From: Blautia massiliensis (ex Durand et al. 2017)
GTDB lineage: Bacteria; Bacillota; Clostridia; Lachnospirales; Lachnospiraceae
NCBI RefSeq assembly: GCF_001487165.1
Contig: NZ_LN913005.1
Coordinates: 63,461 to 127,460, forward strand
Direction of reading: 5' to 3'
DNA length: 64,000 bases
Of the stretch, positions 50,361 through 59,318 are shown piece after piece. Under the pieces are notes generated by a model. It did not search any database and was not told where the DNA came from. It was given only the letters and a program-made list of their open reading frames with translations. Positions within the stretch are counted from its first letter, which is position 1. Each line of letters begins with the position of its first letter. Both the position numbers and the translations under genes were made by a program.

Positions 50361-52275
50361 CTTTCTCCGCCTCCTGTCTGCCCAGCAATACCACAATGGC
50401 GCGGGGGCCTATTTCGATTGATTTTTTATATTCTTCTTCCTCCTCCAGACAGAATCCTGTTCCGTGAAGAGAGGTATCTGCGATTTTTTTCCAGCACATG
50501 CCTTCCGGGAGATTGGGCAGAGCAAGGCTCCGGTTTTCCCAGTGGAAATTATAGCCGATGTAAATAAAATCATCCTCTGCAGCCTCCAGATCCTCTTTTT
50601 CCCTTGCATAGGCTCCGTAGTACATCATACCAAGAAGCCTGCTGGTATTCTCATAGCTCAGATACCAGGCACGTTCCCCGTGAAGAGACACATCCGGGAA
50701 CCCCTTGGTCAGATAATCTACCCCTTTCAGTTCCACCGGCATATGAAGAACGGGATGGGCCTTACGAAAAGCAATGGCATCCTTTACAAATTTCCTCAGT
50801 CCCTGGTTTCTGGAAAGGCCCTTCCAGTCTGTCCAGCCGGTAGCATTATCCTGACAGTAGGCATTATTGTTTCCGCTCTGGGAATTGCCGAATTCATCAC
50901 CGTGATAGATCATGGGAACACCCTGACTCAGCAGCATCATCAGAAAGGCATTTTTGATCTGGCGTTCCCTCATCTGACGGACGGAAACCTTACGGGTAGG
51001 GCCTTCCACACCACAGTTCCAGGAATAATTATAGCTGCTTCCGTCCTGATTGCCCTCGCCATTGGCCTCGTTATGTTTATAATTGTAGCTCACCAGGTCA
51101 TTCATGGTAAATCCGTCCTGGCAGACCATGTAATTGATCACTCCATGATTCTCGCTGTTATGACGGATATGCCACGCTGCAGCCTCCACCATACCTTCAT
51201 CGCTTTTCAGGAAACGGCGCATATCCTGGAGAAAATTCATATTGCTCTCCGCTCCGCAGCGTCTGACCGGAAGCTTTCCTCTGTAAAAATGATCAAAATC
51301 AAAGCCCTGGAAGATCAGTTTTGCTCCGGAAAGGATCCCATCCCGAAGAAGCATCTCCCGGTTAAAGCCCTCTCCCAGCACATGAAATCCATCTACATGG
51401 TAAAAATCTCTCCAGAACTGCAAAGCTCGAAGAGCCATCAGGCTGTCTGTTTCCTCTGGAAAATAGAATTCCATGATACAGGCAATGCCGTTCTTGTGCA
51501 GCTCCCGGATCATATACCGAAATTCCTGCTCCGGTTCTCTGGTGCTGCAGTAAGCACTCTTCGGGCTGAAATAGAAGCCGGATGCATAGCCCCAGTAATT
51601 CACTACATTTTCCTTTCGACGGGTCTTGATGTGTTCACTGCCTTCCTTCGGTTTATTGATCGGAACCTCACAGAATTCATAGGCAGGCATCAGTTCAATG
51701 GCATTGATCCCAAGTTCTTTCCAGTAAGGGATCATCTCTGTCAGGCCAAGAAAAGTCCCCTTATGGGAAACCATCTTTCTGGCAAGCTTCGTATAACCAC
51801 GGACATGAAGCTTGTACAGGATCATATTTTCATATTCTACTGCCGGTGCAGTTTCATTTTCCCAGCCGGAAACATTCTCATTAAGGAAGCGACAGCGGAC
51901 CTCCTTTTCCGGATCGTAAGGTACTCCGAAATGCTCTCTCCCGTGAAGTCCGTATGCATACGGATCCTGCACGATCTCACCGTCTATTTTATAATTATAT
52001 TCAAACTCCTTCAGAGAAGCACTGCACAGCTTCAGTGCCCACACACGTCCTGTATGGAAATCCTTTGGAAAAACGATCTCCACCGGTGCGGCAGCTCCTC
52101 TTTTTTTATATAAAAGCAGGGACACTTCGGAATCCTCCGATGCCTCCACTGCAAAATTATAACCGCCCTCCATTTTGTTGGCGCCAAGTATCAGCGGCTG
52201 ACCTTTTTCCACTCGACCTAATCTGCGGCTTGCCAAGGCAACTCCTCCTTTTCTCTTTTTATTATTCAAATCCAT
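50311..52275 (-). CDS. GH13-like protein with CBM48, probably a pseudoenzyme
   Basis: A 654-aa protein with the layout of glycogen debranching enzymes (isoamylase/pullulanase GH13). Residues 25-125 are a CBM48 domain. The barrel holds the linker YKLHVRGYTK and the DGFTMNDLVSYNYKHNEANG section. The four GH13 motifs are altered: region I DVVxNH is EFYFPE, the nucleophile in GFRFD is GFHVL (Leu), the acid in AEPWD is FQGFD (Gln), and HDGFT is QDGFT. The B domain is also shortened. ATG 52275 has AAAGGA before it. It is an intact frame, so likely a non-catalytic glycan-binding or regulatory protein. The exact family is uncertain. Confidence 0.85.
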   Translation of the reverse strand: MDLNNKKRKGGVALASRRLGRVEKGQPLILGANKMEGGYNFAVEASEDSEVSLLLYKKRGAAAPVEIVFPKDFHTGRVWALKLCSASLKEFEYNYKIDGEIVQDPYAYGLHGREHFGVPYDPEKEVRCRFLNENVSGWENETAPAVEYENMILYKLHVRGYTKLARKMVSHKGTFLGLTEMIPYWKELGINAIELMPAYEFCEVPINKPKEGSEHIKTRRKENVVNYWGYASGFYFSPKSAYCSTREPEQEFRYMIRELHKNGIACIMEFYFPEETDSLMALRALQFWRDFYHVDGFHVLGEGFNREMLLRDGILSGAKLIFQGFDFDHFYRGKLPVRRCGAESNMNFLQDMRRFLKSDEGMVEAAAWHIRHNSENHGVINYMVCQDGFTMNDLVSYNYKHNEANGEGNQDGSSYNYSWNCGVEGPTRKVSVRQMRERQIKNAFLMMLLSQGVPMIYHGDEFGNSQSGNNNAYCQDNATGWTDWKGLSRNQGLRKFVKDAIAFRKAHPVLHMPVELKGVDYLTKGFPDVSLHGERAWYLSYENTSRLLGMMYYGAYAREKEDLEAAEDDFIYIGYNFHWENRSLALPNLPEGMCWKKIADTSLHGTGFCLEEEEEYKKSIEIGPRAIVVLLGRQEAEKDAIMAPVAALQDHHEA

Positions 52276-52298
52276 AGAAATCCTTTTCGCCGGATCCG

Positions 52299-53054
52299 TC
52301 ACAGATCAATATCCAGCTCAACCGGGCAATGATCGGATCCCATGATCTCTCCGTGGATCTTCGCATCCTGAAGCTTTTCTTTCAGGGAAGGGGAAACAAG
52401 GAAATAGTCGATACGCCAGCCGGCGTTCTTCTCTCGTGCACGGAAACGGTAGGACCACCAGGAGTAAACGCCCTCTTTATCCGGATAAAAATAGCGGAAT
52501 GTATCAATAAAGCCACTCTCAAGGGCTCTGGTAAAGCAGGCTCTCTCTTCATCAGTAAAGCCTGCATTTTTGCGGTTGGTCTTCGGGTTCTTGAGATCGA
52601 TCTCCTGATGTGCCACATTAAGGTCGCCACAGCAGATCACCGGTTTCTTCTCCTGCAGTTTCAGGAGATAAGCCAGGAAATCCTCTTCCCATTTCATACG
52701 ATATTCCAGACGGCGGAGCTCACTCTGGGAGTTGGGAGTATATACAGTCACAAAATAATACTCATCGAATTCCAGCGTGATGACACGTCCTTCTTTATCA
52801 TGCTCCTCTATCCCGATCCCGTAAGCCGCAGACAATGGCTCCCTCTTCGTAAAAATGGCTGTACCTGAATAGCCTCTGCGGTTTGCGTAGTTCCAGTACT
52901 GATGATATCCGGGAAGTTCCAGCTTTACCTGTCCCTGCTGGCATTTCGTCTCCTGCAGACAGAAAATATCCGCATCCAGCTCATGAAAGCGTTCCTCAAA
53001 GCCCTTGGTGATACAGGCCCGGATCCCATTTACATTCCAGGAAATAAATTTCAT
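52299..53054 (-). CDS. xth: Exodeoxyribonuclease III / AP endonuclease
   Basis: It cuts at abasic sites in base excision repair. The 251-aa protein starts MKFISWNVNGIRACITKGF, with LQETKCQQGQ (Glu for metal), YRMKWEEDF and the C-terminal GSDHCPVELDIDL (catalytic Asp-His). Length and order fit the ExoA/XthA family. ATG 53054 has GAGGAG further upstream; the longer frame to 53075 has no site of its own. It stops 23 bases before the GH13-like start. Confidence 0.95.
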   Translation of the reverse strand: MKFISWNVNGIRACITKGFEERFHELDADIFCLQETKCQQGQVKLELPGYHQYWNYANRRGYSGTAIFTKREPLSAAYGIGIEEHDKEGRVITLEFDEYYFVTVYTPNSQSELRRLEYRMKWEEDFLAYLLKLQEKKPVICCGDLNVAHQEIDLKNPKTNRKNAGFTDEERACFTRALESGFIDTFRYFYPDKEGVYSWWSYRFRAREKNAGWRIDYFLVSPSLKEKLQDAKIHGEIMGSDHCPVELDIDL

Positions 53055-53161
53055 ATTTTTATATTTTCTCCTCATTTTTTCGTCATATTTTTATTATATC
53101 TCACATTGTCGGATTAAGCAAAAAATATTTTGAAAGTTTTCTCAGGCTCTCAAATATTTTG

Positions 53162-53190
53162 TTGCTGTTCTACGTCATATCTGTTAAAAT
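53162..53190 (+). promoter_or_regulatory. Promoter of the DUF1292 gene
   Basis: TTGCTG (53162-53167), 17 bases and TAAAAT (53185-53190) lie 64 bases before the start codon on the plus strand. Confidence 0.6.
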
Positions 53191-53254
53191 GTTCTCTATA
53201 TCATGCAGAGCTGCCCCCTTATTTACAGGCAGCAGCAGAACGGAGGATTTTTTT

Positions 53255-53629
53255 ATGAGTGATGAATTTAACAAAAGCGGATGTGCACCAAGCGACTGCG
53301 CTTCCTGTACAGCCAACTGCGAAAGCAAGGTAGATGAGGCACATCATACCATTACCCTGACTATGGATGACGATACTGAGGTAGAATGTGCCATCCTTAC
53401 TATTTTCCCTGTAGAGAACAAAGAATATATCGCACTTCTCCCACTGGATGAGAACGGCCAGAATGAGACCGGTGAGGTTTATCTCTACAGCTTCTCCCGC
53501 ACAGCAGACGGCGATCCGATGCTGGCAAACATTGAAGATGATGAAGAGTACGACGCTGCCGCAAATGCCTTTAACGCAGTCGTGGAAAAAGCACGTGCAG
53601 ACGAGGAGGCAGACGCACCTCTCAGCTAA
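53255..53629 (+). CDS. DUF1292 family protein with Cys-rich head
   Basis: A 124-aa acidic protein. The start MSDEFNKSGCAPSDCASCTA has a Cys-rich stretch, CAPSDCASCTANC (residues 10-22), perhaps a metal or redox site. The rest (TITLTMDDDTEVECAILTIF to IEDDEEYDAAANAFN) matches the DUF1292 group. ATG 53255 follows GGAGGATTTTTTT; the frame to 53159 is longer without support. No role is known; this family is common near the yrzL/ruvX group in other Firmicutes, but not here. Confidence 0.85.
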   Translation: MSDEFNKSGCAPSDCASCTANCESKVDEAHHTITLTMDDDTEVECAILTIFPVENKEYIALLPLDENGQNETGEVYLYSFSRTADGDPMLANIEDDEEYDAAANAFNAVVEKARADEEADAPLS

Positions 53630-53666
53630 ACAGTGCATTTATCGGAAAGCAGTAACTACACAAAAC

Positions 53667-53718
53667 AAGCCCGGAAAATCGGATGTATGTGGTCTTCACA
53701 CCTCCGCCTTCCGGGCTT
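53667..53718. terminator. Bidirectional terminator between DUF1292 and dut
   Basis: AAGCCCGGAA and TTCCGGGCTT form a 10-bp stem around a 32-base loop, followed by TTGTTTTATTTT on the plus strand and a T-rich tract on the minus strand. Confidence 0.75.
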
Positions 53719-53723
53719 TTGTT

Positions 53724-54236
53724 TTATTTTGTGGTACTTCCGAAGCCACCGTTTCTTACTGCATCTGCATCGTCATCCACAGTGATTCCGTATTCCACAA
53801 AGATCCCCTGCATAAAACCGGTTCCTGCCGGGATCTGGATCGTTTTATCTTCTCTTGTATCGTTAGTCAGCTTGGCAAAGATATGACCTTCGTTGTCGGA
53901 AAAGAAATAATCGCTGTCAATGATTCCCACTGTGTTATTCAACTGCAGCCGGAATTTAAATCCCAGTCCGCTTCTCGGATAACATTTCAGAACCCAGCCC
54001 TCTTCCATCTCTACACGGATACCAGTCGGTATCTTTACGATCTCACCTGGCTTCATGGTCACATCCACAGGTGCATAAAAATCATATCCTGCACTTCCGG
54101 TCGTAGCTCTCTTCGGAAGCTTCAGACTGTCGTAGATATTCCGGATCTCCTCTTCTGAATACTGTTCAAAGGTATCCTTCCAGTCCTTTGCAAACTGTTC
54201 AAAACTTACCTTGTGAAATTTCGCAATTCTTTTCAT
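53724..54236 (-). CDS. dut: dUTP diphosphatase
   Basis: It hydrolyses dUTP to dUMP and pyrophosphate, keeping uracil out of DNA. The 170-aa trimeric type has motif 1 ATTGSAGYDFYAP, motif 2 PRSGLGFK, motif 3 GIIDSDYF with the catalytic Asp and the C-terminal arm motif 5 NGGFGSTTK. The first 45 residues (AKFHKVSFEQFAKDWKDTF) are an extra helical extension, unusual for a normal dUTPase of 140-150 aa. ATG 54236 follows GGAGTGGAAC. It ends just before the terminator and follows nrdG, another nucleotide gene. Confidence 0.9.
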   Translation of the reverse strand: MKRIAKFHKVSFEQFAKDWKDTFEQYSEEEIRNIYDSLKLPKRATTGSAGYDFYAPVDVTMKPGEIVKIPTGIRVEMEEGWVLKCYPRSGLGFKFRLQLNNTVGIIDSDYFFSDNEGHIFAKLTNDTREDKTIQIPAGTGFMQGIFVEYGITVDDDADAVRNGGFGSTTK

Positions 54237-54278
54237 TTTTCGTTCCACTCCCAATAGGTAATTTCAAAAAACCTCTGA

Positions 54279-54773
54279 TCACTCCGTGTACAGAACCACA
54301 CGGTTCTCACGAAGTGACGCCTGTACATCGATCACCCTCTGATTTGAGGAGCCTTTCCATTTCAGACGAACCTCTTTCTTGTCCACCTGAAATTCCCCGT
54401 CCACGCATACATCCAGATAATGGATGATCTCGTACTGCTGGATTTCTTCCCAGAGAGAACCCGTATACAGCCAGATCGTCTTATCCGGATACTTCTCTCT
54501 GATCTCTCTTGCAAGAGCTGTTACCTCAGCGATATTGGAAGGATGCAGAGGATCGCCTCCTGAAAAGGTGATCCCGCTGATATAATCCTTGTCCAGCTCT
54601 GCAAATATCTCAGCTCGCTCGCTGTCCGTAAAGGGCAGACCTCCATTCGGATCCCAGGTAATGGGATTCTGGCACTCCCGGCAGCCGTGTGAACAGCCAG
54701 CTACCCAGAGCACTACACGAAGTCCGTCTCCGTTTAACATATCGTCCTTGGTAATATTGTGGTATCTCATCAT
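54279..54773 (-). CDS. nrdG: Anaerobic ribonucleotide reductase activating protein
   Basis: This radical SAM activase makes the glycyl radical in NrdD. The 164-aa protein has a CSHGCRECQNP motif (C-x3-C-x2-C near residue 27) for the 4Fe-4S cluster, and FSGGDPLHPSN for SAM binding. ATG 54773 follows the pnp stop without a gap (TAAATG), so it is translated after pnp. Its partner nrdD is not in the window, so NrdG is an orphan. It is of normal length. Confidence 0.94.
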   Translation of the reverse strand: MMRYHNITKDDMLNGDGLRVVLWVAGCSHGCRECQNPITWDPNGGLPFTDSERAEIFAELDKDYISGITFSGGDPLHPSNIAEVTALAREIREKYPDKTIWLYTGSLWEEIQQYEIIHYLDVCVDGEFQVDKKEVRLKWKGSSNQRVIDVQASLRENRVVLYTE

Positions 54774-56867
54774 TTATGCTTCTTCCGGTACATCCTTCAT
54801 GCTGAAGCTGATTCTTCCCATCTTGTCCTTGCCAAGGCAGATAACCTTAACTTTGTCGCCAAGTGTGAGAACATCCTCAACACGGTTGATCCTCTGTTTG
54901 GAGATCTTGGAAATGTGTACCATTCCCTCCTTGCCCGGTGCAAACTCAAGGAATGCGCCAAACTCTTTGATGCTGACTACGCGTCCTGTAAAGATCTGTC
55001 CTGCCTCAAACTCGGTAGTGATGATCTCGATCATACGTTTTGCTTCATCCATACCCTTCTGGTCTGTTCCGCAAATAGAAACTGCGCCGTCGTCTGTGAT
55101 GTCGATCTTCACACCTGTACGCTCGATGATCGTGTTGATAGTCTTTCCTCTCTGTCCGACTACATCACCGATCTTCTGCGGGTCGATCTGGATCTGGATG
55201 ATCTTCGGAGCAAACTCCCCAACAGTTGTACGAGGCTTGTCGATACATTTCTCCATAACTTCTGTCAGGATATATTCTCTTGCCTCTTTTGTTCTGCGGA
55301 TCGCTTCCTCAACGATCGGTCTTGTAAGACCATGGATCTTAATATCCATCTGGATCGCTGTGATTCCGTCATGTGTTCCGGCTACCTTGAAGTCCATATC
55401 TCCGAAGAAGTCCTCAAGGCCCTGGATATCTGTAAGAACGATGTAATCATCGTCTGTTTCACCTGTAACAAGTCCGCAGGAAATACCTGCAACCGGTTTT
55501 CTGATCGGTACACCGGCAGCCATCAGTGACATGGTAGATGCACAGATACTTGCCTGGGATGTGGAGCCGTTGGACTCAAATGTCTCAGATACGGTACGGA
55601 TTGCATATGGGAATTCTTCCTCTGTAGGAAGTACCGGTACCAGTGCTCTCTCAGCAAGTGCTCCGTGACCGATCTCACGACGTCCCGGTCCTCTGGAAGG
55701 CTTGGTCTCACCTACAGAGTAGGACGGGAAGTTGTAGTGGTGCATATATCTCTTGGATGTCTCAAACTCATCCAGTCCGTCAAGACGCTGTGCCTCTGTA
55801 AGAGGAGCAAGTGTAGTAACGGTACAGATCTGAGTCTGTCCTCTTGTGAACATGGCAGAACCATGAACTCTCGGGATGATATCTGTCTCTGCAGCCAGCG
55901 GACGGATCTGTCTGATCTCACGTCCATCCGGACGTTTATGATCTTTGAGGATCATCTTGCGGACAGTCTTCTTCTGGTACTGATATACAGCCTCACCGAG
56001 AACGGCAAGCCATTCCTCATTGTCTGCAAAAGCTTCTTTCAGCTTATCAGTGATCTCGCTGATGTTATTCTCACGTGTCTGCTTGTCATCAGAGAATACG
56101 GCAACCTCCATCTCTTCCGGAGGAACGATCTTCTTGATCTCATCAAAAAGCTCCTGAGGTACTGCACAGGACTCGTAGGAATGTTTCTCTTTTCCGCACT
56201 CTGCTACGATCTGGTCGATGAATTTGATGATCTCCTGGTTCACTTCATGAGCCTTGTAGATAGCCTCGATCATCTTATCTTCCGGGATCTCATTAGCTCC
56301 GGCCTCAATCATGATAACCTTCTCTCTTGTAGAAGCAACCGTAAGCTGAAGATCAGAAACTGCCTTCTGTGCAAGTGTCGGGTTGATGATAAACTCGCCG
56401 TCGATCATACCAACCTGTGTGGTTGCGCATGGACCGTCAAATGGGATATCAGAAATACAGGTTGCAATGGAAGAACCAAGCATAGCCGGGATCTCCGGAT
56501 TGCATTCCGGATCAACAGACATAACCATATCTACCAGAGTTACGTCATTTCTGTAATCCTTTGGAAACAGCGGACGCATCGGACGGTCGATAACACGGGA
56601 TGTAAGGATTGCATGCTCGCTTGCCTTACCCTCTCTCTTGTTGAATCCTCCCGGGATCTTTCCTACTGCATACATCTTCTCCTCATACTCAACACTTAAC
56701 GGGAAGAAATCGATTCCTTCTCTTGGCTCTTTGGATGCGGTAGCAGTAGCAAGGACTGTAGTATCACCATAGTGCATAAGAGCAGCACCATTGGCCTGTT
56801 TCGCTACACGTCCGATATCTACAGTCAGTGTTCTTCCTGCAAGTTCCATGGAATAACTTTTGTACAT
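54774..56867 (-). CDS. pnp: Polyribonucleotide nucleotidyltransferase
   Basis: It degrades RNA 3'-5' with phosphate and belongs to the degradosome-like machinery. The 697-aa protein has two RNase PH domains (MYKSYSMELAGRTLTVDIGRVAKQANGA at the start; RVHGSAMFTRGQTQICTVTTL in the second), then a KH domain (GDVVGQRGKTINTIIERTG) and a C-terminal S1 domain (GRVVSIKEFGAFLEFAPGKEG). Length is normal. ATG 56867 has an AAGGAGAACG site upstream. The leader carries a long hairpin (56918-56972), and the 3' end touches nrdG. Confidence 0.97.
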   Translation of the reverse strand: MYKSYSMELAGRTLTVDIGRVAKQANGAALMHYGDTTVLATATASKEPREGIDFFPLSVEYEEKMYAVGKIPGGFNKREGKASEHAILTSRVIDRPMRPLFPKDYRNDVTLVDMVMSVDPECNPEIPAMLGSSIATCISDIPFDGPCATTQVGMIDGEFIINPTLAQKAVSDLQLTVASTREKVIMIEAGANEIPEDKMIEAIYKAHEVNQEIIKFIDQIVAECGKEKHSYESCAVPQELFDEIKKIVPPEEMEVAVFSDDKQTRENNISEITDKLKEAFADNEEWLAVLGEAVYQYQKKTVRKMILKDHKRPDGREIRQIRPLAAETDIIPRVHGSAMFTRGQTQICTVTTLAPLTEAQRLDGLDEFETSKRYMHHYNFPSYSVGETKPSRGPGRREIGHGALAERALVPVLPTEEEFPYAIRTVSETFESNGSTSQASICASTMSLMAAGVPIRKPVAGISCGLVTGETDDDYIVLTDIQGLEDFFGDMDFKVAGTHDGITAIQMDIKIHGLTRPIVEEAIRRTKEAREYILTEVMEKCIDKPRTTVGEFAPKIIQIQIDPQKIGDVVGQRGKTINTIIERTGVKIDITDDGAVSICGTDQKGMDEAKRMIEIITTEFEAGQIFTGRVVSIKEFGAFLEFAPGKEGMVHISKISKQRINRVEDVLTLGDKVKVICLGKDKMGRISFSMKDVPEEA

Positions 56868-56917
56868 ATTCGTTCTCCTTTTCTTATTATATTAATATCT
56901 GACAGGAGCCCGAAACA

Positions 56918-56972
56918 ACTGAAAAGACCACTTCCTTTGAAAAAGATCTCGACCGGAAATGGGCTTTTCAGT
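56918..56972 (-). promoter_or_regulatory. Long hairpin in the pnp leader
   Basis: ACTGAAAAG/CTTTTCAGT, CCA/TGG and TTCC/GGAA pair as an imperfect stem about 50 bases before the pnp start. In E. coli, pnp mRNA has an RNase III-cleaved leader hairpin for autoregulation; a similar role here is inference. Confidence 0.5.
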
Positions 56973-57029
56973 AGTCTCGGAAATCACTCCTGCGGTAATT
57001 CCGTCTGTGTTTATCACACATGTTAAAAT

Positions 57030-57053
57030 GGGGCGGATGGAATCATCCGCCCC
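57030..57053 (-). terminator. Hairpin after rpsO
   Basis: GGGGCGGATG and CATCCGCCCC form a perfect 10-bp stem with a 4-base loop. On the minus strand ATTTTAAC follows, so termination may be only partial, letting some transcription reach pnp. Confidence 0.7.
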
Positions 57054-57064
57054 TCCCGTAGCAA

Positions 57065-57331
57065 TTATTTTCTTAAACCTAATTTCTCAATCAGTGCACG
57101 GTATCTTTCGATGTCTGTTTTCTTAAGATAAGCAAGAAGGCCACGTCTCTGACCTACCATTTTCAGAAGACCTCTTCTGGAATGATGATCTTTGTGGTGT
57201 GTTTTAAGATGCTCTGTGAGCTCCTGGATTCTTGCTGTAAGAACTGCAACCTGAACCTCCGGTGAACCTGTGTCACCCTCTGTTCTTGCATACTCTTTCA
57301 TGATCGCTGTTTTCTTTTCTTTAGAAATCAT
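57065..57331 (-). CDS. rpsO: Ribosomal protein S15
   Basis: An 88-aa core 30S protein that binds the central domain of 16S rRNA. It starts [35 protein letters not shown] and has the conserved [12 protein letters not shown]-like stretch ([20 protein letters not shown]). Length is standard. AAGGAGGAAAC precedes ATG 57331. The order rpsO-pnp is the usual one. Promoter at 57426-57454. Confidence 0.98.
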   Translation of the reverse strand: MISKEKKTAIMKEYARTEGDTGSPEVQVAVLTARIQELTEHLKTHHKDHHSRRGLLKMVGQRRGLLAYLKKTDIERYRALIEKLGLRK

Positions 57332-57425
57332 TATTGTTTCCTCCTTGAAATTTTAATTAAACGCCGGGTATTAAGAAGTGGTCGGAGTCTCCGGCTTCTG
57401 AATACTGGCTTTTTTCACCTCGAAC

Positions 57426-57454
57426 AGTATAGCACACGGTTTCTGACCTGTAAA
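57426..57454 (-). promoter_or_regulatory. Promoter of rpsO
   Basis: TTTACA (57449-57454), a 17-base spacer and TATACT (57426-57431) lie about 95 bases before the start. Confidence 0.7.
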
Positions 57455-57486
57455 CTGTTTTTTCGAAAAGTTTTTCCCGAAAGTTT

Positions 57487-58386
57487 TTATTTTTCGAGGC
57501 TGCGGAAATAAGCCTTTCCCTTTTCTGCATCCTTCAGGAGCTGCTGCTTCAGTGCTTCTATGGACGAAAAGCGCTTCTCCGGTCTGGAATAATGAAAGAA
57601 TTCCACTCTGCAGGGCTCTCCGTACAGATCCTCTTCACAGTCAAAAAGATAGGTCTCAACACCCAGGAATTTCTCTCCTATGGTTGGTTTATATCCTACG
57701 TTTGTGATCCCGCAAAGGGTTCTGTCCTTAAAATGGGACACTGTATCATAAACGCCATTTGGCGGCATCAGCTTTTCTTTTGCAGGAACGATATTAGTAG
57801 TGGGAAGAAGGACCTTATGTCCCATTCCTCTTCCATGTTCGATCACACCGTCCACAAAAAAGGGGATTCCCAGCAGATCATTAACCTTTTCCATATTTCC
57901 CTTTTTCAGTTCCTCACGGATAAATGTACTGCTGATCTTTCTGCGGCCTTCCATTTCTTTCGGAACAACATCCACAGTAAAGCCAAGCTTCCTTCCCATA
58001 GTCTCCAGAAGCTGTGGTGTTCCCTTGCGTTCATACCCGAACCTGAAATCTTCTCCCACTGCAACATGCTCCGCCTGAAGATCTCCCACCAGGATCTCTT
58101 TAACAAAGGTTTCTGCCTTCATATGACGGATCCGGTTATCCAGCGGACATTCGATCAGCACATCCACGCCTGCTTTCTCAAGAAGCTGACATCGTTCCTC
58201 TTTTGTAAAGATCATCTGACTGCCGATGCCAAGAGAAAAAAGGACTGTCTGCAGACCTTTTTCTTTCTGTTCCAGGATCTTCTCCACCAGTTTCTGGTGT
58301 CCACGGTGTATGCCGTCAAATTTTCCAAGTGTCACCGCACTCTTTGAAAGGCGCGGAAATTCTCCGTCGATCTTCAAGTATTCCAT
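57487..58386 (-). CDS. ribF: Bifunctional riboflavin kinase / FAD synthetase
   Basis: A 299-aa enzyme making FMN and then FAD from riboflavin. The N-terminal adenylyltransferase domain has TLGKFDGIHRGHQKL (HxGH, about residue 30) and VGEDFRFGYERKGTP; the C-terminal kinase domain has GRGMGHKVLLPTTNIVPAKEKLMPPNGVY, where the family's PTAN motif reads PTTN. Length is right for the prokaryotic bifunctional type. The start ATG 58386 has a weak GAAGAT site. It follows truB closely in the processing operon. Confidence 0.95.
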   Translation of the reverse strand: MEYLKIDGEFPRLSKSAVTLGKFDGIHRGHQKLVEKILEQKEKGLQTVLFSLGIGSQMIFTKEERCQLLEKAGVDVLIECPLDNRIRHMKAETFVKEILVGDLQAEHVAVGEDFRFGYERKGTPQLLETMGRKLGFTVDVVPKEMEGRRKISSTFIREELKKGNMEKVNDLLGIPFFVDGVIEHGRGMGHKVLLPTTNIVPAKEKLMPPNGVYDTVSHFKDRTLCGITNVGYKPTIGEKFLGVETYLFDCEEDLYGEPCRVEFFHYSRPEKRFSSIEALKQQLLKDAEKGKAYFRSLEK

Positions 58387-58420
58387 ATCTTCTGCTGCTC
58401 CTGCAAGTTTTTATAAAATG

Positions 58421-59308
58421 TCATACAAAAAACATGCGGATGGGTACGTATTTCTGTTTTCTTTCATCCCAGCCGTATATTCCTGTGAAATTTCCGCTGC
58501 TTTTATACATCCGGACTTTTTCTTCCCTGCTGCCTCCCTGTACCAGTTCTTCCGGAAGCGGGTTTCCGTTATTGAGAAGTCTGTCTCCCTCCGGTGTACA
58601 GGTAAGGACCGGATACATGGAAAGTACATCCTCGATGGAAACAAGCTTTTCCCCGATGGTCCCATCGGCAACCGCCTCCTCCACCTGGGAAAGTGTCATG
58701 CTCTCTTCCAGAGTGAAATTTCCGGACCTGGTCCGAAGCAGCTCTTCCATGGCTCCGCCGCAGCCTAATTTTTCTCCGATGTCATTGCAAAGTGTACGGA
58801 TATAGGTGCCCTTGCTACAGGTAACGCTTATGCGTACCAGCGGAAGCTCCATATCCAGTATCCTTATCTCATAAAAAACCACAGGGCGCGGCTTACGCTC
58901 TATGGTTTTTCCTTCTCTGGCCAGTTCGTAAAGCTTCTTTCCGTTTACCTTCAGAGCCGAATACATAGGAGGGATCTGCAGCTGTTCTCCCACAAAGGAT
59001 CCCACTGCCTCACGGACTTCCTCTTCCGTGACGGTCACAGGTTTCTCAGAAAGAACAGCTCCGGTCATGTCCTGGGTATCTGTGGAAACTCCCAGCCTTA
59101 AAACCGCCTCATATGTTTTTTCTTTTTCTGTAAGAAGCTCCACCAGCCGGGTCCCCTTGCCCAGTGCAACAGGAAGTACTCCCTCTGCTGCCGGATCCAG
59201 AGTCCCGGTATGGCCGATCTTTTTCATGTGGAGAATCCCACGCAGCTTTGCAACAACATCATGAGAGGTATAACCTTTTTCCTTTCGGATCACAAGTATT
59301 CCGTCCAT
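58421..59308 (-). CDS. truB: tRNA pseudouridine-55 synthase
   Basis: It makes pseudouridine at position 55 in the T-loop of all tRNAs. The 295-aa protein has MDGILVIRKEKGYTSHDVVAKL, the catalytic Asp in KIGHTGTLDPAAEGVLPVALG (about residue 40) and KGTYIRTLCNDIGEKLGCGGAMEELLRTRSG. ATG 59308 overlaps nothing and lies 10 bases after the nrnA stop; GAGGAG from the nrnA end serves as its site. The frame to 59344 is only a run into nrnA. A PUA-like tail closes the protein. Confidence 0.95.
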   Translation of the reverse strand: MDGILVIRKEKGYTSHDVVAKLRGILHMKKIGHTGTLDPAAEGVLPVALGKGTRLVELLTEKEKTYEAVLRLGVSTDTQDMTGAVLSEKPVTVTEEEVREAVGSFVGEQLQIPPMYSALKVNGKKLYELAREGKTIERKPRPVVFYEIRILDMELPLVRISVTCSKGTYIRTLCNDIGEKLGCGGAMEELLRTRSGNFTLEESMTLSQVEEAVADGTIGEKLVSIEDVLSMYPVLTCTPEGDRLLNNGNPLPEELVQGGSREEKVRMYKSSGNFTGIYGWDERKQKYVPIRMFFV

Positions 59309-59318
59309 GATCTTATCT

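Noticed and set aside
50464-52113. 549-aa plus-strand frame opposite the GH13-like gene
   Set aside because: No ribosome binding site or domain; the minus-strand frame carries CBM48 and barrel features.
55665-56699. 344-aa plus-strand frame opposite pnp
   Set aside because: Antisense to the certain PNPase domains.
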